From positions 2,170,001 through 2,234,000 of the forward strand of contig NZ_CP019420.1 in assembly GCF_001984215.1 (NCBI RefSeq): a stretch of DNA of 64,000 nucleotides, written 5' to 3'. This DNA is from Mycobacterium sp. MS1601 (lineage in GTDB: Bacteria; Actinomycetota; Actinomycetes; Mycobacteriales; Mycobacteriaceae). A model generated the notes under the pieces. It had not been told where the DNA came from and made no database searches. It saw only the letters and a program-made list of their open reading frames with translations. The stretch's first letter is position 1; every line of letters starts with the position of its first letter. Made by a program: the position numbers and the translations under genes. Below, piece after piece: positions 45,660 through 54,464 of this stretch.

Positions 45660-48581
45660 CTAGCTGCTCGAGCCCGGCATCCTCTGGACCACGACGTATC
45701 CGAGGTCCTGCATGATCGCGAGCATCAACGGGCTCAGGGTCCGATCACCCGGGCCGCGATCAATACCAGGATTCATCAGATCGTCGATCGTGTCGTCGTC
45801 GACATGGGCGACGTTACTGGCCGTCCACGGGTCCTCGGCAAACAGCGGGACCAGACCACCATGTACCGCAACAGCATTGGGGCCGGCATAGAACAAGCCC
45901 CCGTTACCGCCAGTGAGGTTCGGGTCCAGTTCGCGCCTCCAGGTGAGGTCGCGCCCGATAGCCCGGGCTCCGGAACTGTCGACCAGGAAGCTGTCATACA
46001 CGGTCCAGTACGTGCCGGTGTTGGCACCTGGGGCCTGCACCATGGAGATGAACCCGAAGGAGTGCATCAGTTCATGCATGGCGACCGTGCTGAAGTCGAG
46101 TTCGTTGGGCCCCACCGACGTTCCCAGTGCCCACGGGTAGGCAAAGTTCCAGGTGATGAACCCGTCTGCGGCAGCACCGTTGGGATCCGTACCGGTGCGG
46201 AGCTTGTTCTGCACCCAGGTCTGCAGGAAGGCGTCGCCGGTGACGGCCAGTCCGCTGCTGGCGGTGGCCAGAATGGAGGTACTCGCCGAGTCCCAGCCGG
46301 TGACCTCGTAGTCCAGGGTGACGGCCTTCTCCACGATGATGTTGTCGGCGAAATATCTTGCTGCCGAATTCAATTCGGCTCGCCGTTCGGTCGTCCAGTG
46401 CTCTGCGCCCGTGGTGTAGGTGAATTCGAAGCTGACCGCCCCCTGGTTGACCAGCACCGAGGAGCGGGTACCCGATGACCACAACAGGTCGAGAAGGTTG
46501 ACGTGCGGGCCCGTGTCGTCGGCGACGATGACAAATGTGTCCACCCCGCCGAAACCCGCATCGGGTACGTACGTCCACGAGCCGTCAGCTCCGAGCACCA
46601 CCGTGCCTGCCGTCGGCCGCTTGGACAGCCGATAGACGACGGCATCCCCTTCCGGATCGGTTGCCTGCACGTGTCCGACAATCGATTCGCCCGCCGCACC
46701 ACCGGTGATGACGGTGCCACCGACAGTCGGTGCCTGATTGAACAGCGACTGTCGCACCGCTGCGGGCAATGTGGCGACGACACCCCGCACCAGGTTCTCG
46801 ACGGGATCCCGGCTTGGCGATGGGCTTTGTTGTGTCGCCCATGGCCGATCGGAACCGATGACCGCGGCCTGCGCCGCCCACCGCGCGGTGGGGGTGTTCG
46901 GCGGGACCACGACGTAACCGAGGTCAGCCAGGATCCCGAGCTCGATGGGACTGAGTGCGTGCAGCCCGGGACCCGCGACCGTGCCGGCGTTCATCAGCAG
47001 CCTGTCGATCCCGGTGAAGGTGTGGTCATCCAGGTGCGATCCCGAGCTGCCTGACGCCCAGGGATTGGGCGTGTAGAGCGGCACCGGCGCGCCGTACGCC
47101 GCAACGGCATTGGGGCCGCCGAAGTACAGGCCGCCATTGCCGCCGGTCAGGTTGGGATCAAAGGCGCTGTTCCACTGGCCATCTGCACCGATCACCACGG
47201 TGCCGTCCGCCGTGGTGATCCATCTCTCGAAGTCCGCCCGATTCGGGTTGGAGTTCTCACCCGCCGCGTCCACGCTGCCCGCGAAACCGAGCGAGTGTGT
47301 CAGTTCGTGCAGCGCCGTGGTCCGGAAGTCGAGCTGCGTCGGCGTCGCAGTACCAGTCAGAGCCCAGTCGCGACCGAAGTTCCAGCTGATCCATCCATCA
47401 GCCTGGTCACCGTTGGCGTCGGCCCCCGTCTGCAGTTTGTGTTGCACGATGCCGGGAAAGAAGCCGGCAGTCTCGGTGTCGATCAGTTGACTGAAGCCCG
47501 TGGCCAGAGTGGGCGAATCCCAGTCCTCGTAGGCCTCGACGTCATAGGTGAGCGTCACCGGTTTGGTCACCAGGAAGTAGCCCATCAGTGCGTCGGCAGC
47601 ATCACGCAGTGCAGCCTGTCGCTCCGGAGTCCAGTGTTCGGCCCCGGTGGTGTAGTTGAAGGCGAAGTTGACGGCACCCTGGTTGACCAGCACGTCGGCG
47701 CGGGTTCCGAGCGGGCGGAACAGGTCTGCCAGGTTCACGTGCAGGCCGACGTCGTGCGCCGCGACGGTGAAGGTCGCAACGCCATCGAAGTCCGTGCCGG
47801 GCGTGTACGTATAGGTGCCATCCGGATTGATCTGCACAATGCCCGATTCCGGGCCGCGCACCAGTCGATAGACGAGGCGGTCACCGTCGGGATCGACGGC
47901 ATCGATCCGCCCGGTAACCGGTCCGGACGACCCGGCAGTCAACGTCACCGGCGCGACCACCGGCGCCTGGTTGAGAAAGGTCCGGCGCACGAAGTAGAGC
48001 CCGCCGTTCAACAGGTCCTTCACCGGCTCACCTACCGGCAGGGACTCGATGGCCTGCTTCGACGATTCGGTGAACGCCTCGATCTGTCCGGCGACGTCCT
48101 GGCGGCGTTCGGTATCGCGCCCCTCGGTCCGGGTGGCCCAGCGCTTGACGGGCTCAGCGACGTCATCCTCAGCATCGAGAAGATCGTCGGTGTCGGAGGT
48201 TTCCGAAGTTTCCAGATCTTCGGGCTCGTCGTCGTCGGACTCGTCGTCGGACTCGTCGTCTTCGAGCTCAGGCTCGGAGTCGTCGGGCTCGGGCTCGGAG
48301 TCGTCGGGCTCGGGCTCGTCAGTGTCGGGCTCGGGCTCGTCGCCGGCGTCGGTCTGTGCGGCCGCGCTGGAGGAGGGCTCGGAGTCAGAGGATGCCGAAG
48401 ACTGCGCCGACGCCGACGTGCTCTCGGTCTCGGCGGCGGCCACGCCGATCTCCGGCGCCAGGGTCGAGAACCCCAGCAACGCCGCACTGACACCCGCAGA
48501 GGCAGCCCCCAGCTGCAGCCACCGGCGCACGCGGAAACTCTCAGATCGACGAACAGGGCGAGTACCAGTCCGACCCGCCAC
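45660..48581 (-). CDS. exported protein with two tandem Ig-like + HExxH metalloprotease-like modules
   Basis: A 973-residue protein. Residues 1-50 are an export signal of the mycobacterial type (RRWLQLGAASAGVSAALLG). Residues about 50-145 are extremely acidic (runs of DSEPEPDD). Two homologous modules follow. Module 1 (about 203-560): an Ig/cadherin-like domain (VDPDGDRLVYRL, GTYTYTPGTDFDG) then a zinc-protease-like domain with HELTHSLGF (His425, Glu426, His429), SHLDDH (His516) and LLMNAG. Module 2 (about 614-965): the same, with TDPEGDAVVYRL, HELMHSFGF (His836, Glu837, His840), AHVDDD (His926) and LMNPG. Conserved His516/His926 may be third zinc ligands, since HExxHxxG is not followed by the usual third His. 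GTG start has GGAGAGG upstream. Substrate unknown. Confidence 0.85.
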   Translation of the reverse strand: MAGRTGTRPVRRSESFRVRRWLQLGAASAGVSAALLGFSTLAPEIGVAAAETESTSASAQSSASSDSEPSSSAAAQTDAGDEPEPDTDEPEPDDSEPEPDDSEPELEDDESDDESDDDEPEDLETSETSDTDDLLDAEDDVAEPVKRWATRTEGRDTERRQDVAGQIEAFTESSKQAIESLPVGEPVKDLLNGGLYFVRRTFLNQAPVVAPVTLTAGSSGPVTGRIDAVDPDGDRLVYRLVRGPESGIVQINPDGTYTYTPGTDFDGVATFTVAAHDVGLHVNLADLFRPLGTRADVLVNQGAVNFAFNYTTGAEHWTPERQAALRDAADALMGYFLVTKPVTLTYDVEAYEDWDSPTLATGFSQLIDTETAGFFPGIVQHKLQTGADANGDQADGWISWNFGRDWALTGTATPTQLDFRTTALHELTHSLGFAGSVDAAGENSNPNRADFERWITTADGTVVIGADGQWNSAFDPNLTGGNGGLYFGGPNAVAAYGAPVPLYTPNPWASGSSGSHLDDHTFTGIDRLLMNAGTVAGPGLHALSPIELGILADLGYVVVPPNTPTARWAAQAAVIGSDRPWATQQSPSPSRDPVENLVRGVVATLPAAVRQSLFNQAPTVGGTVITGGAAGESIVGHVQATDPEGDAVVYRLSKRPTAGTVVLGADGSWTYVPDAGFGGVDTFVIVADDTGPHVNLLDLLWSSGTRSSVLVNQGAVSFEFTYTTGAEHWTTERRAELNSAARYFADNIIVEKAVTLDYEVTGWDSASTSILATASSGLAVTGDAFLQTWVQNKLRTGTDPNGAAADGFITWNFAYPWALGTSVGPNELDFSTVAMHELMHSFGFISMVQAPGANTGTYWTVYDSFLVDSSGARAIGRDLTWRRELDPNLTGGNGGLFYAGPNAVAVHGGLVPLFAEDPWTASNVAHVDDDTIDDLMNPGIDRGPGDRTLSPLMLAIMQDLGYVVVQRMPGSSS

Positions 48582-48687
48582 GTTTTACCTCTCCGCAAAT
48601 TTTAGGAGAGCTCAAGATAGCGCACCGCCAACCGCAGTGCAGCTAATCGATTGTGAACCCGGCGAGCCGCCGGAGGTGTGTGCTGAG

Positions 48688-48760
48688 TGCGCCCGAAGGG
48701 ATTCGAACCCCTAACCTTCTGATCCGTAGTCAGATGCTCTATCCGTTGAGCTACGGGCGC
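48688..48760 (-). tRNA. tRNA-Arg (anticodon ACG)
   Basis: Cloverleaf on the minus strand: acceptor GCGCCCG/CGGGCGC, D-arm GCTC...GAGC, anticodon stem TCTGA/TCAGA around CTACGGA (anticodon ACG, A34 target of TadA), T-arm GGTTCGAATCC, discriminator A. CCA not encoded. Confidence 0.95.
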
Positions 48761-48785
48761 TTGGTCCAACTATTCAGTTATGTGG

Positions 48786-48874
48786 CGGAGGCGAGAGGAT
48801 TTGAACCTCCGGTCCGCTTTAAGGCGGACAACTCATTAGCAGTGAGTCCCATTCGGCCGCTCTGGCACGCCTCC
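48786..48874 (-). tRNA. tRNA-Ser (anticodon GCT)
   Basis: Class II cloverleaf on the minus strand: acceptor GGAGGCG/CGCCTCC... with long variable arm (GTCCGCC/GGCGGAC-type pairing), anticodon stem ACTCA/TGAGT around CTGCTAA (anticodon GCT, reads AGC/AGU), discriminator G. It lies 25 bp from the tRNA-Arg gene on the same strand. Confidence 0.95.
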
Positions 48875-48962
48875 TTGAACGTCCTTGGAGATTACCGGAC
48901 CGTCTTGGTAGCACCGGAACCGCCGAGGCAAGAGCGTACAGCCACTCACATATGCTGACCAA

Positions 48963-50012
48963 ATGACCGCCCGCTTGCGCCCGCTGATGGCCGACCTTCC
49001 GGCCTATACACCGGGCAAGACAGTGCCCGGCGCCATCAAGCTGGCCAGCAATGAAACCGTCGACGGCCCACTGCCGAGCGTGCGCGCAGCCATCGAGAAC
49101 GCCACCGACAATCTGAACCGCTACCCCGACAACGGGTACGTCGAGCTCAAGGAACACCTGGCCAAGCACGTGGGTTTCGCTCCGGAGAACATCGCGGCCG
49201 GCTGCGGATCGGTGAGCCTGTGCCAGCAACTCATCCAGATCACCGCCACCGTCGGCGACGAGGTGATGTTCGGCTGGCGGGCTTTCGAGGTGTACCCGCT
49301 TCAGGTTCGAGTGGCCGGCGCCACGCCGGTCCAGGTTCCGCTGAAGGATCACACCCATGATCTGGACGCGATGCTGGCCGCCGTCACCGACCGCACCCGG
49401 CTGATCTTCGTCTGCAACCCGAACAACCCCACGTCCACCGTGGTGGACCCGGACAAGCTGGCCGCCTTCGTCGCGGCAGTTCCCAACGACATCCTGATCG
49501 CCATCGATGAGGCCTACGTGGAGTACATCCGCGACGGCCTGGTGCCCGACAGTCTCGGGCTGGTGCGCAACCACCCCAACGTGGTTGTGCTGCGCACGTT
49601 CTCGAAGGCCTACGGGCTGGCGGGCGCCCGGGTGGGTTACGCGGTGGGCGATCCGGACATCATCACCGCGCTGGGCAAGGTCTATGTGCCCTTCACCGCG
49701 ACCAGCCTGAGCCAGGCGGCCGCCATCGCCTCCATCCAGGCCTCCGACGAACTGATGGCCCGCACCGACGCCGTGGTGCTCGAACGGGCTCGGGTGTCCG
49801 CCGCGCTGCGTGGCGCGGGCTACGAACTGCCGAACTCCCAGGCCAACTTCGTCTGGCTGCCCCTGGGGCCGGAACGCACCGCAGACTTCGTGGAACAGGC
49901 TGCCAACGCCCGGGTACTGGTTCGCCCCTACGGCACCGACGGCGTTCGCGTGACCATCGGTGCGCCGCACGAGAACGACACGTTCCTGGAGTTCGCTCTC
50001 GGCTGGATCTGA
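48963..50012 (+). CDS. pat: aromatic/histidinol-phosphate aminotransferase
   Basis: A 349-residue fold-type I aminotransferase of the HisC/Pat group; the mycobacterial copy at this position (hisC2/pat) transaminates aromatic amino acids. LASNETVDGPLPS, RYPDNGYVELKEHLA, CNPNNPTSTV, IDEAYVEY and RTFSKAYGLAGARVGY with Schiff-base Lys215 are all present, as is VRPYGTDGVRVTIG near the end. A TATGCT hexamer (48951-48956) ends 6 nt before the ATG. Distinguishing Pat from HisC by eye is not certain; synteny favours Pat. Confidence 0.88.
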   Translation: MTARLRPLMADLPAYTPGKTVPGAIKLASNETVDGPLPSVRAAIENATDNLNRYPDNGYVELKEHLAKHVGFAPENIAAGCGSVSLCQQLIQITATVGDEVMFGWRAFEVYPLQVRVAGATPVQVPLKDHTHDLDAMLAAVTDRTRLIFVCNPNNPTSTVVDPDKLAAFVAAVPNDILIAIDEAYVEYIRDGLVPDSLGLVRNHPNVVVLRTFSKAYGLAGARVGYAVGDPDIITALGKVYVPFTATSLSQAAAIASIQASDELMARTDAVVLERARVSAALRGAGYELPNSQANFVWLPLGPERTADFVEQAANARVLVRPYGTDGVRVTIGAPHENDTFLEFALGWI

Positions 50013-50094
50013 GGGGTCCAGGCCACCCGGCGGCCCGCCGCTGTTGATCGGGGCTGGCTATGCCGCGCCGTAGACAGGCACTACCGTCGACACG

Positions 50095-50385
50095 ATGAAG
50101 GCATTCGCGGTCGCGGTCGCCGCCGTGGCGGTTGTCCTGTCGGGCTGCACCAACACCGTCGAAGGCGTGGTGGCACAGACCACCGAACCGGTGGCCGTGG
50201 ACGGAATGACATGCGAAGACTTCACCGCCTTGAGCGACCGTGACCGTCGGGCCGTCATCGACGAGATCCTGGCCGACAAGACGGTCGACCAGCCGGTGTT
50301 CGTGGCCGGGCTGGCGCAGGTGATCTGCCAGGCCATCCCGGAGGCCGATCTGAAGGACGTCCTGCTCGGATTCGCCGGACGCTGA
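50095..50385 (+). CDS. small lipoprotein, DUF732-like size
   Basis: A 96-residue predicted lipoprotein: MKAFAVAVAAVAVVLSGC has a lysine, hydrophobic core and lipobox LSGC (Cys18). The mature part is about 78 residues, acidic and helical (LSDRDRRAVIDEILADK), with two further cysteines (MTCEDF, VICQAI) that may form a disulfide. TACCGT (50083-50087 region, hexamer 50082-50087) ends 7 nt before the ATG, suggesting a leaderless transcript. Function unknown. Confidence 0.75.
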   Translation: MKAFAVAVAAVAVVLSGCTNTVEGVVAQTTEPVAVDGMTCEDFTALSDRDRRAVIDEILADKTVDQPVFVAGLAQVICQAIPEADLKDVLLGFAGR

Positions 50386-50421
50386 CCCGCGAGTCCCGAC
50401 CAACCGGTTAGCCTGGCGTCC

Positions 50422-51246
50422 ATGGGTGACGTTTACGAATCGCTGTCCGTCGAGATCAAGGACCGCGTGGCGCAGGTGACGCTGCTGGGCCCGGGCAAGG
50501 GCAATGCCATGGGCCCGGCGTTCTGGGCCGAACTGCCGGTGGCGTTCCGCGCACTGGACGCCGACCCCGACGTCCGGGCCATCGTGCTGACCGGATCCGG
50601 CAGGAACTTCAGCTACGGACTGGACCTGGCCGCGATGGGCAACGTCCTCGGGCCCATGATGGCCGACGGTGCACTGGCGGGTCCGCGCGCCGATTTCCAC
50701 GCTCACCTCAAGACCATGCAGGACGCCATCACCGCAGTGGCCGACTGCCGTACACCGACCATCGCCTCGGTGCAGGGTTGGTGCATCGGCGGAGGTGTCG
50801 ACCTGATCAGCGCCGTGGACATCCGGTACGCCAGCGCCGACGCGAAGTTCTCGGTGCGCGAGGTCAAGCTGGCGATCGTCGCCGACGTCGGCAGCCTGGC
50901 TCGGTTGCCGCTGATCCTGAGTGACGGACACTTGCGGGAACTGGCATTGACAGGCAAGGACATCGACGCGGCACGGGCCGAAAAGATCGGCTTGGTCAAC
51001 GACGTCTACGCCGATGCGGAGGCATCCCTGGCCGCCGCGCATGCCACGGCCGCCGAGATCGCCGCCAATCCCCCGCTGGTGGTCAAGGGCATCAAGGACG
51101 TCCTCGACGAGCAGCGCACCGCCGACGTCGCGGCGAGCCTGCGTTATGTGGCGGCGTGGAACTCGGCATTCCTACCGTCGAAAGATCTGACCGAGGGCAT
51201 CTCCGCGATGTTCGCCAAACGGCCGCCGGAGTTCACCGGCCAATGA
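50422..51246 (+). CDS. echA21: enoyl-CoA hydratase/isomerase family protein (crotonase, EchA21-like)
   Basis: A 274-residue crotonase. The oxyanion hole is formed by GRNFSYGLDL and GWCIGGGVDL. The segment FSVREVKLAIVADVGSLARLP resembles delta3,5-delta2,4-dienoyl-CoA isomerases, with Glu and Asp in the places of their catalytic acids, more than it does hydratases. It should act on unsaturated fatty acyl-CoA in beta-oxidation. TAGCCT (50409-50414) ends 7 nt before ATG. The position between pat and the tRNA-Ser gene matches M. tuberculosis echA21 (from memory). Confidence 0.85.
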   Translation: MGDVYESLSVEIKDRVAQVTLLGPGKGNAMGPAFWAELPVAFRALDADPDVRAIVLTGSGRNFSYGLDLAAMGNVLGPMMADGALAGPRADFHAHLKTMQDAITAVADCRTPTIASVQGWCIGGGVDLISAVDIRYASADAKFSVREVKLAIVADVGSLARLPLILSDGHLRELALTGKDIDAARAEKIGLVNDVYADAEASLAAAHATAAEIAANPPLVVKGIKDVLDEQRTADVAASLRYVAAWNSAFLPSKDLTEGISAMFAKRPPEFTGQ

Positions 51247-51262
51247 CCCGGCCGCCCCATGG

Positions 51263-51349
51263 CGGTGGCGGAGGGATTTGAACCCCCGGACGGTGTTAGC
51301 CGTCTCTCGCTTTCAAGGCGAGTGCATTAGGCCGCTCTGCCACGCCACC
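51263..51349 (-). tRNA. tRNA-Ser (anticodon TGA)
   Basis: Class II cloverleaf on the minus strand: acceptor GGTGGCG/CGCCACC, anticodon stem CTCGC/GCGAG around CTTGAAA (anticodon TGA, reads UCA/UCG), long variable arm, GGTTCAAATCC T-arm, discriminator G. Acceptor and T-arm are nearly identical to tRNA-Ser(CGA) at 10.8 kb. Confidence 0.95.
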
Positions 51350-51367
51350 GCCGACAAGCGTAGCGGC

Positions 51368-51880
51368 TCAGGCGCGGCCGAACTTACCCGGACGTTCGAC
51401 GTGCTTGAGTGCGGTGCTGATGCGGCGGCAGTTCTCGCCCATGGCAGCCATCTGCGGACGCGAAAGCTGCCCCAGGAAGTGCGTGCGCACCCCTTTGCAG
51501 TAGGTCACCATCGCCTCGCGGACCACCTGGCGGCCCTCGTCGGTGATGGCGGCCAACACCCCGCGGCCGTCGTCCGGGCTGGCCATCCGCCGCACGAAGC
51601 CCTGTTTCTCCAGCCGTCGGATCTGCCGCGTCACCCGACTGGGCAACGACAGCAGTACCTGAGCCAGATCCCCCATCCGGGCCGAACCGGTGGGCGAGCG
51701 GTCGAGTGTGTCGAGCAGCCGCACGTCACTCAGCGTCAGCTGATGTGAGTCAGTGAGCCCCCGGTTCAATGCGGCATACATTCGCAATGCCGAATCGAGG
51801 AAGTGTTGCCACGCCCTCTCCTCGGCAATATCGAGCCCGGGCATATCGCTTGCGGTGCGCCCGGCAATCATCCCCTCCAT
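51368..51880 (-). CDS. MarR family transcriptional regulator
   Basis: A 170-residue MarR-type winged helix protein: LTLSDVRLLDTLDRSP, then MGDLAQVLLSLPSRVTRQIRRLEKQGFVRR as the recognition region and SPDDGRGVLAAITDEGRQ as the wing. MarR proteins are dimeric repressors relieved by small aromatic ligands. It is divergent from the quinone oxidoreductase gene across about 65 bp, its most likely target. The start may be ATG of MPGLDIAEERAW, 12 codons in. Confidence 0.85.
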   Translation of the reverse strand: MEGMIAGRTASDMPGLDIAEERAWQHFLDSALRMYAALNRGLTDSHQLTLSDVRLLDTLDRSPTGSARMGDLAQVLLSLPSRVTRQIRRLEKQGFVRRMASPDDGRGVLAAITDEGRQVVREAMVTYCKGVRTHFLGQLSRPQMAAMGENCRRISTALKHVERPGKFGRA

Positions 51881-51945
51881 GCGCTGATGGTAAGCGATGA
51901 CGCCTTCCCAGGTAGTCCAAACCTGCAGGTAGTAGCGTGACGAAT

Positions 51946-52929
51946 ATGCGTGCGATTGTCGCAGAGTCGTCCGAGGAGCTGATTTGGCGCGACGTGCCCG
52001 ATGTAGCGCCAGATCACGGGGAAATACTGATCAAGGTGGCTTGCGCGGGCGTCAATCGCGCCGATTTGCTGCAGGCCGCCGGCAAGTATCCGCCGCCGCC
52101 CGGCGCGAGCCCGATTCTGGGCCTCGAAGTTTCCGGAACCGTGGTGGGGCTGGGCGGTTCAACCACGGACTGGCAGATCGGGCAAGAGGTGTGCGCTTTG
52201 CTGGCCGGTGGTGGTTACGCCGAGTACGTCGCCGTTCCGTGCGGCCAGGTTCTCCCGCTCCCGGACGGAGTCAGCGTGTATGACGCGGCGGCCCTGCCGG
52301 AGGTCGCCTGCACGGTCTGGTCCAACCTGGTGATGACAGCGCACCTGTCGGCCGGGCAGTGGGTGCTGATCCACGGCGGCGCCAGCGGCATCGGCACCCA
52401 CGCCATCCAGGTGGCCAGCGCGCTCGGCGCCAGGGTGGCAGTGACCGCAGGTTCGCGCGCCAAGCTCGACCTCTGCCGCGAGCTCGGCGCCGAGGTCGTC
52501 ATCAGCTACCGAGACGAAGACTTTGTCGAGCGCATCAGAGATGCCTCCGCAGGCGCGGGCGCGGACGTCATCCTCGACATCATGGGTGCCTCCTACCTGG
52601 ACCGCAACATCGATGCACTGGCCAACGACGGGCAGCTCATCGTGATCGGCATGCAGGGCGGAGTCAAGGGCGAACTGAATCTGGGCAAACTGATCAGCAA
52701 GCGGGCCAGGGTGATCGGCACCGCCCTGCGCGGACGGCACGTCGGGGGCGCGACGGGTAAGAGTCCGATTGTGCACGCTGTGGCGGAGTCGGTGTGGCCC
52801 ATGATCGCCGACGAACAGGTGCGCCCGATCATCGGCGCGACGTTCCCCATCGAGGAAGCGGCCGACGCCCACCGCCTGCTGGAGTCGGGCCAGGTGACCG
52901 GGAAGATCCTGCTGACCGTCCAGCGCTGA
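51946..52929 (+). CDS. NAD(P)H-quinone oxidoreductase (zinc-free MDR, PIG3-like)
   Basis: A 327-residue medium-chain dehydrogenase/reductase without zinc ligands. N-terminal AGVNRADLLQAAGKYPPPPGASPILGLEVSG is the PIG3/quinone reductase signature region; VLIHGGASGIGTHAIQVA binds NADPH; DLCRELGAEVVISYRDEDF follows; the end has GRHVGGATGKSPI and ESGQVTGKILLTV. It reduces quinones or other reactive carbonyls in the cytosol. GTG 51937 is in frame, but TAGCGT (51933-51938) ends exactly 7 nt before ATG 51946, so the latter is preferred. Possibly controlled by the divergent MarR. Confidence 0.87.
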   Translation: MRAIVAESSEELIWRDVPDVAPDHGEILIKVACAGVNRADLLQAAGKYPPPPGASPILGLEVSGTVVGLGGSTTDWQIGQEVCALLAGGGYAEYVAVPCGQVLPLPDGVSVYDAAALPEVACTVWSNLVMTAHLSAGQWVLIHGGASGIGTHAIQVASALGARVAVTAGSRAKLDLCRELGAEVVISYRDEDFVERIRDASAGAGADVILDIMGASYLDRNIDALANDGQLIVIGMQGGVKGELNLGKLISKRARVIGTALRGRHVGGATGKSPIVHAVAESVWPMIADEQVRPIIGATFPIEEAADAHRLLESGQVTGKILLTVQR

Positions 52930-52932
52930 GAC

Positions 52933-54129
52933 TCAGCCGAGACTGGCGAGCGCGCGAACCAGCTGGTCCACCTCGTACATCGTCGAGTAGTGCGCCAGGC
53001 CCACGGTGACCGCACCGCCGACGTCGTTGACCCCGATGACGTCCAGCACCCGGGAGTTGGCGTTGGGAATGGCGAGCACGCCGTTGTCGGCCAACCGCTG
53101 CACCACCCGCTCGGCGGGCACGTTCTGCACGGCGAAGCTGACGACAGGTATGCGGTCATCCGGTGCGCCCAGCACCATCACCAGCGGCAGCGAGCGCAGC
53201 GACGTCAGCAGGTAGTCATAGATCCGGTCCAGATACGCGGCCGCGGATTGCATTGACACAGAGAGTCTTTCGCGCCGACTGCCCACAGCGGCCTCGTCCA
53301 GGCCGGCCAGGTACTCGATGCTGGCGACCACACCGCCGAGCAGACCGTACTGGTGCCCGCCCATCTCGAGGCGGGCCGGGCCGGTGGCATACGGGTTCAT
53401 CGACACCGAACCGAAGCTGTCGATCAGGGCGGGGTCACGGAACACCAGGGCTCCGATCGGCGGGCCGCCCCAGCCGATGGCGTTGAGGGCTACGACGTCG
53501 ACGTCTGATTCCTGGATGTCGATCAGCCGGTACGGCGCGGCAGCAGTGTGATCGACCACCACCAGACCGCCGATCTCGTGGGCGAGCTTGCTGACCGGAC
53601 TCAGGTCGACGACGGTGCCCAGAGTGGCCGACGCCGACGCGATGGCCACCAGCCGGGTGGGCTTGGTGATCAGACCTTCCCACTGCCACTCGGGCAGCTC
53701 ACCGGTCTCGATGTCGACCTCGGCCCATTTGACCTTGGCGCCATAGCGGTTGGCCGCGCGCAACCACGGCGAGATGTTCGCCTCGTCGTCCAGTCGGGTG
53801 ACCACTAGCTCATAGCCCAGCCCCGCGCGCGACGACGAGGCGTCTGCCAACGACGTCAGCAACACTGCCCGGTCGGCGCCGAGCACAACGCCGTTCGGGT
53901 CGCCGTTGACCAGATCCGCGACCGCCTGCCTGGCGGCGTCCACCAGAGCGGCGCTGCGCCGTGCCGACGGATGGGGGCTGGATGCAGTGGCCATCGAGGT
54001 GCGAAACGCCGTCGACACCGTGGTGGAGACCGAGTCGGGCACCAACATGCCGGACTGCGCATCAAAATGCACCCAGCCGTCGCCCAGAGTCGGATGCAGA
54101 CCACGCACCCGGGCGACGTCAAATGCCAT
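52933..54129 (-). CDS. class V aminotransferase-fold protein (cysteine desulfurase-like) lacking an obvious PLP lysine
   Basis: A 398-residue fold-type I protein of the class V/NifS-like group ([70 protein letters not shown] with Asp193). Where class V enzymes have S-x-H-K-x-x-G-P, this reads [18 protein letters not shown] (about 213-230), with no lysine. Without it a normal PLP aldimine cannot form, so it may be a pseudoenzyme or bind PLP differently. From memory the syntenic M. tuberculosis gene is Rv3778c. TAAGGT (54137-54142, minus) ends 7 nt before ATG, supporting this start. Confidence 0.82.
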   Translation of the reverse strand: MAFDVARVRGLHPTLGDGWVHFDAQSGMLVPDSVSTTVSTAFRTSMATASSPHPSARRSAALVDAARQAVADLVNGDPNGVVLGADRAVLLTSLADASSSRAGLGYELVVTRLDDEANISPWLRAANRYGAKVKWAEVDIETGELPEWQWEGLITKPTRLVAIASASATLGTVVDLSPVSKLAHEIGGLVVVDHTAAAPYRLIDIQESDVDVVALNAIGWGGPPIGALVFRDPALIDSFGSVSMNPYATGPARLEMGGHQYGLLGGVVASIEYLAGLDEAAVGSRRERLSVSMQSAAAYLDRIYDYLLTSLRSLPLVMVLGAPDDRIPVVSFAVQNVPAERVVQRLADNGVLAIPNANSRVLDVIGVNDVGGAVTVGLAHYSTMYEVDQLVRALASLG

Positions 54130-54464
54130 GCCAGCCACCTTAGAAGGTCTACACAAGTTCTGGGTATTGGTCCGGTCGGGAGGCAGAGGGGTTTGACACA
54201 CACCGCTGCTGACCGAACCGGGGTCACTGGCGAGCAATACTAGTCCAGTGTCCTCTGAGATCGGAGCGCTAACACCGCAGTTGTTGCTGGGCTACGGAAG
54301 ACAAATTCCAGGGTGCACTATGGCGTTTGCCAGCAGTTGTGGATCACCGGCGAAAACGGCCGCTCCCGACAGCAGTCGACAGTCGTACTCCGGGGCCTGA
54401 GCCCCCACGGACTAGTGTCGCTAGACAACAGCGACCCATGGCGCGAAGGAACAGAGAAGAAGAC
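54130..54464. other. 335-bp gap; position of a membrane glycosyltransferase gene in M. tuberculosis
   Basis: No supportable gene. It holds the leaderless promoter of the class V protein at its left end and, at 54413-54418, TAGTGT, a candidate -10 for the bpa-wzt-glfT1-wzm unit, with initiation near 54426. The middle (54150-54400) shows neither open frame with start signals nor clear hairpins. From memory M. tuberculosis has a large GT-C gene (Rv3779) between the flanking homologues; it is absent here. Confidence 0.6.

Noticed and set aside
48787..48958. Open frames across the tRNA cluster
   Set aside because: They run through two clear tRNA cloverleaves and lack coding features.
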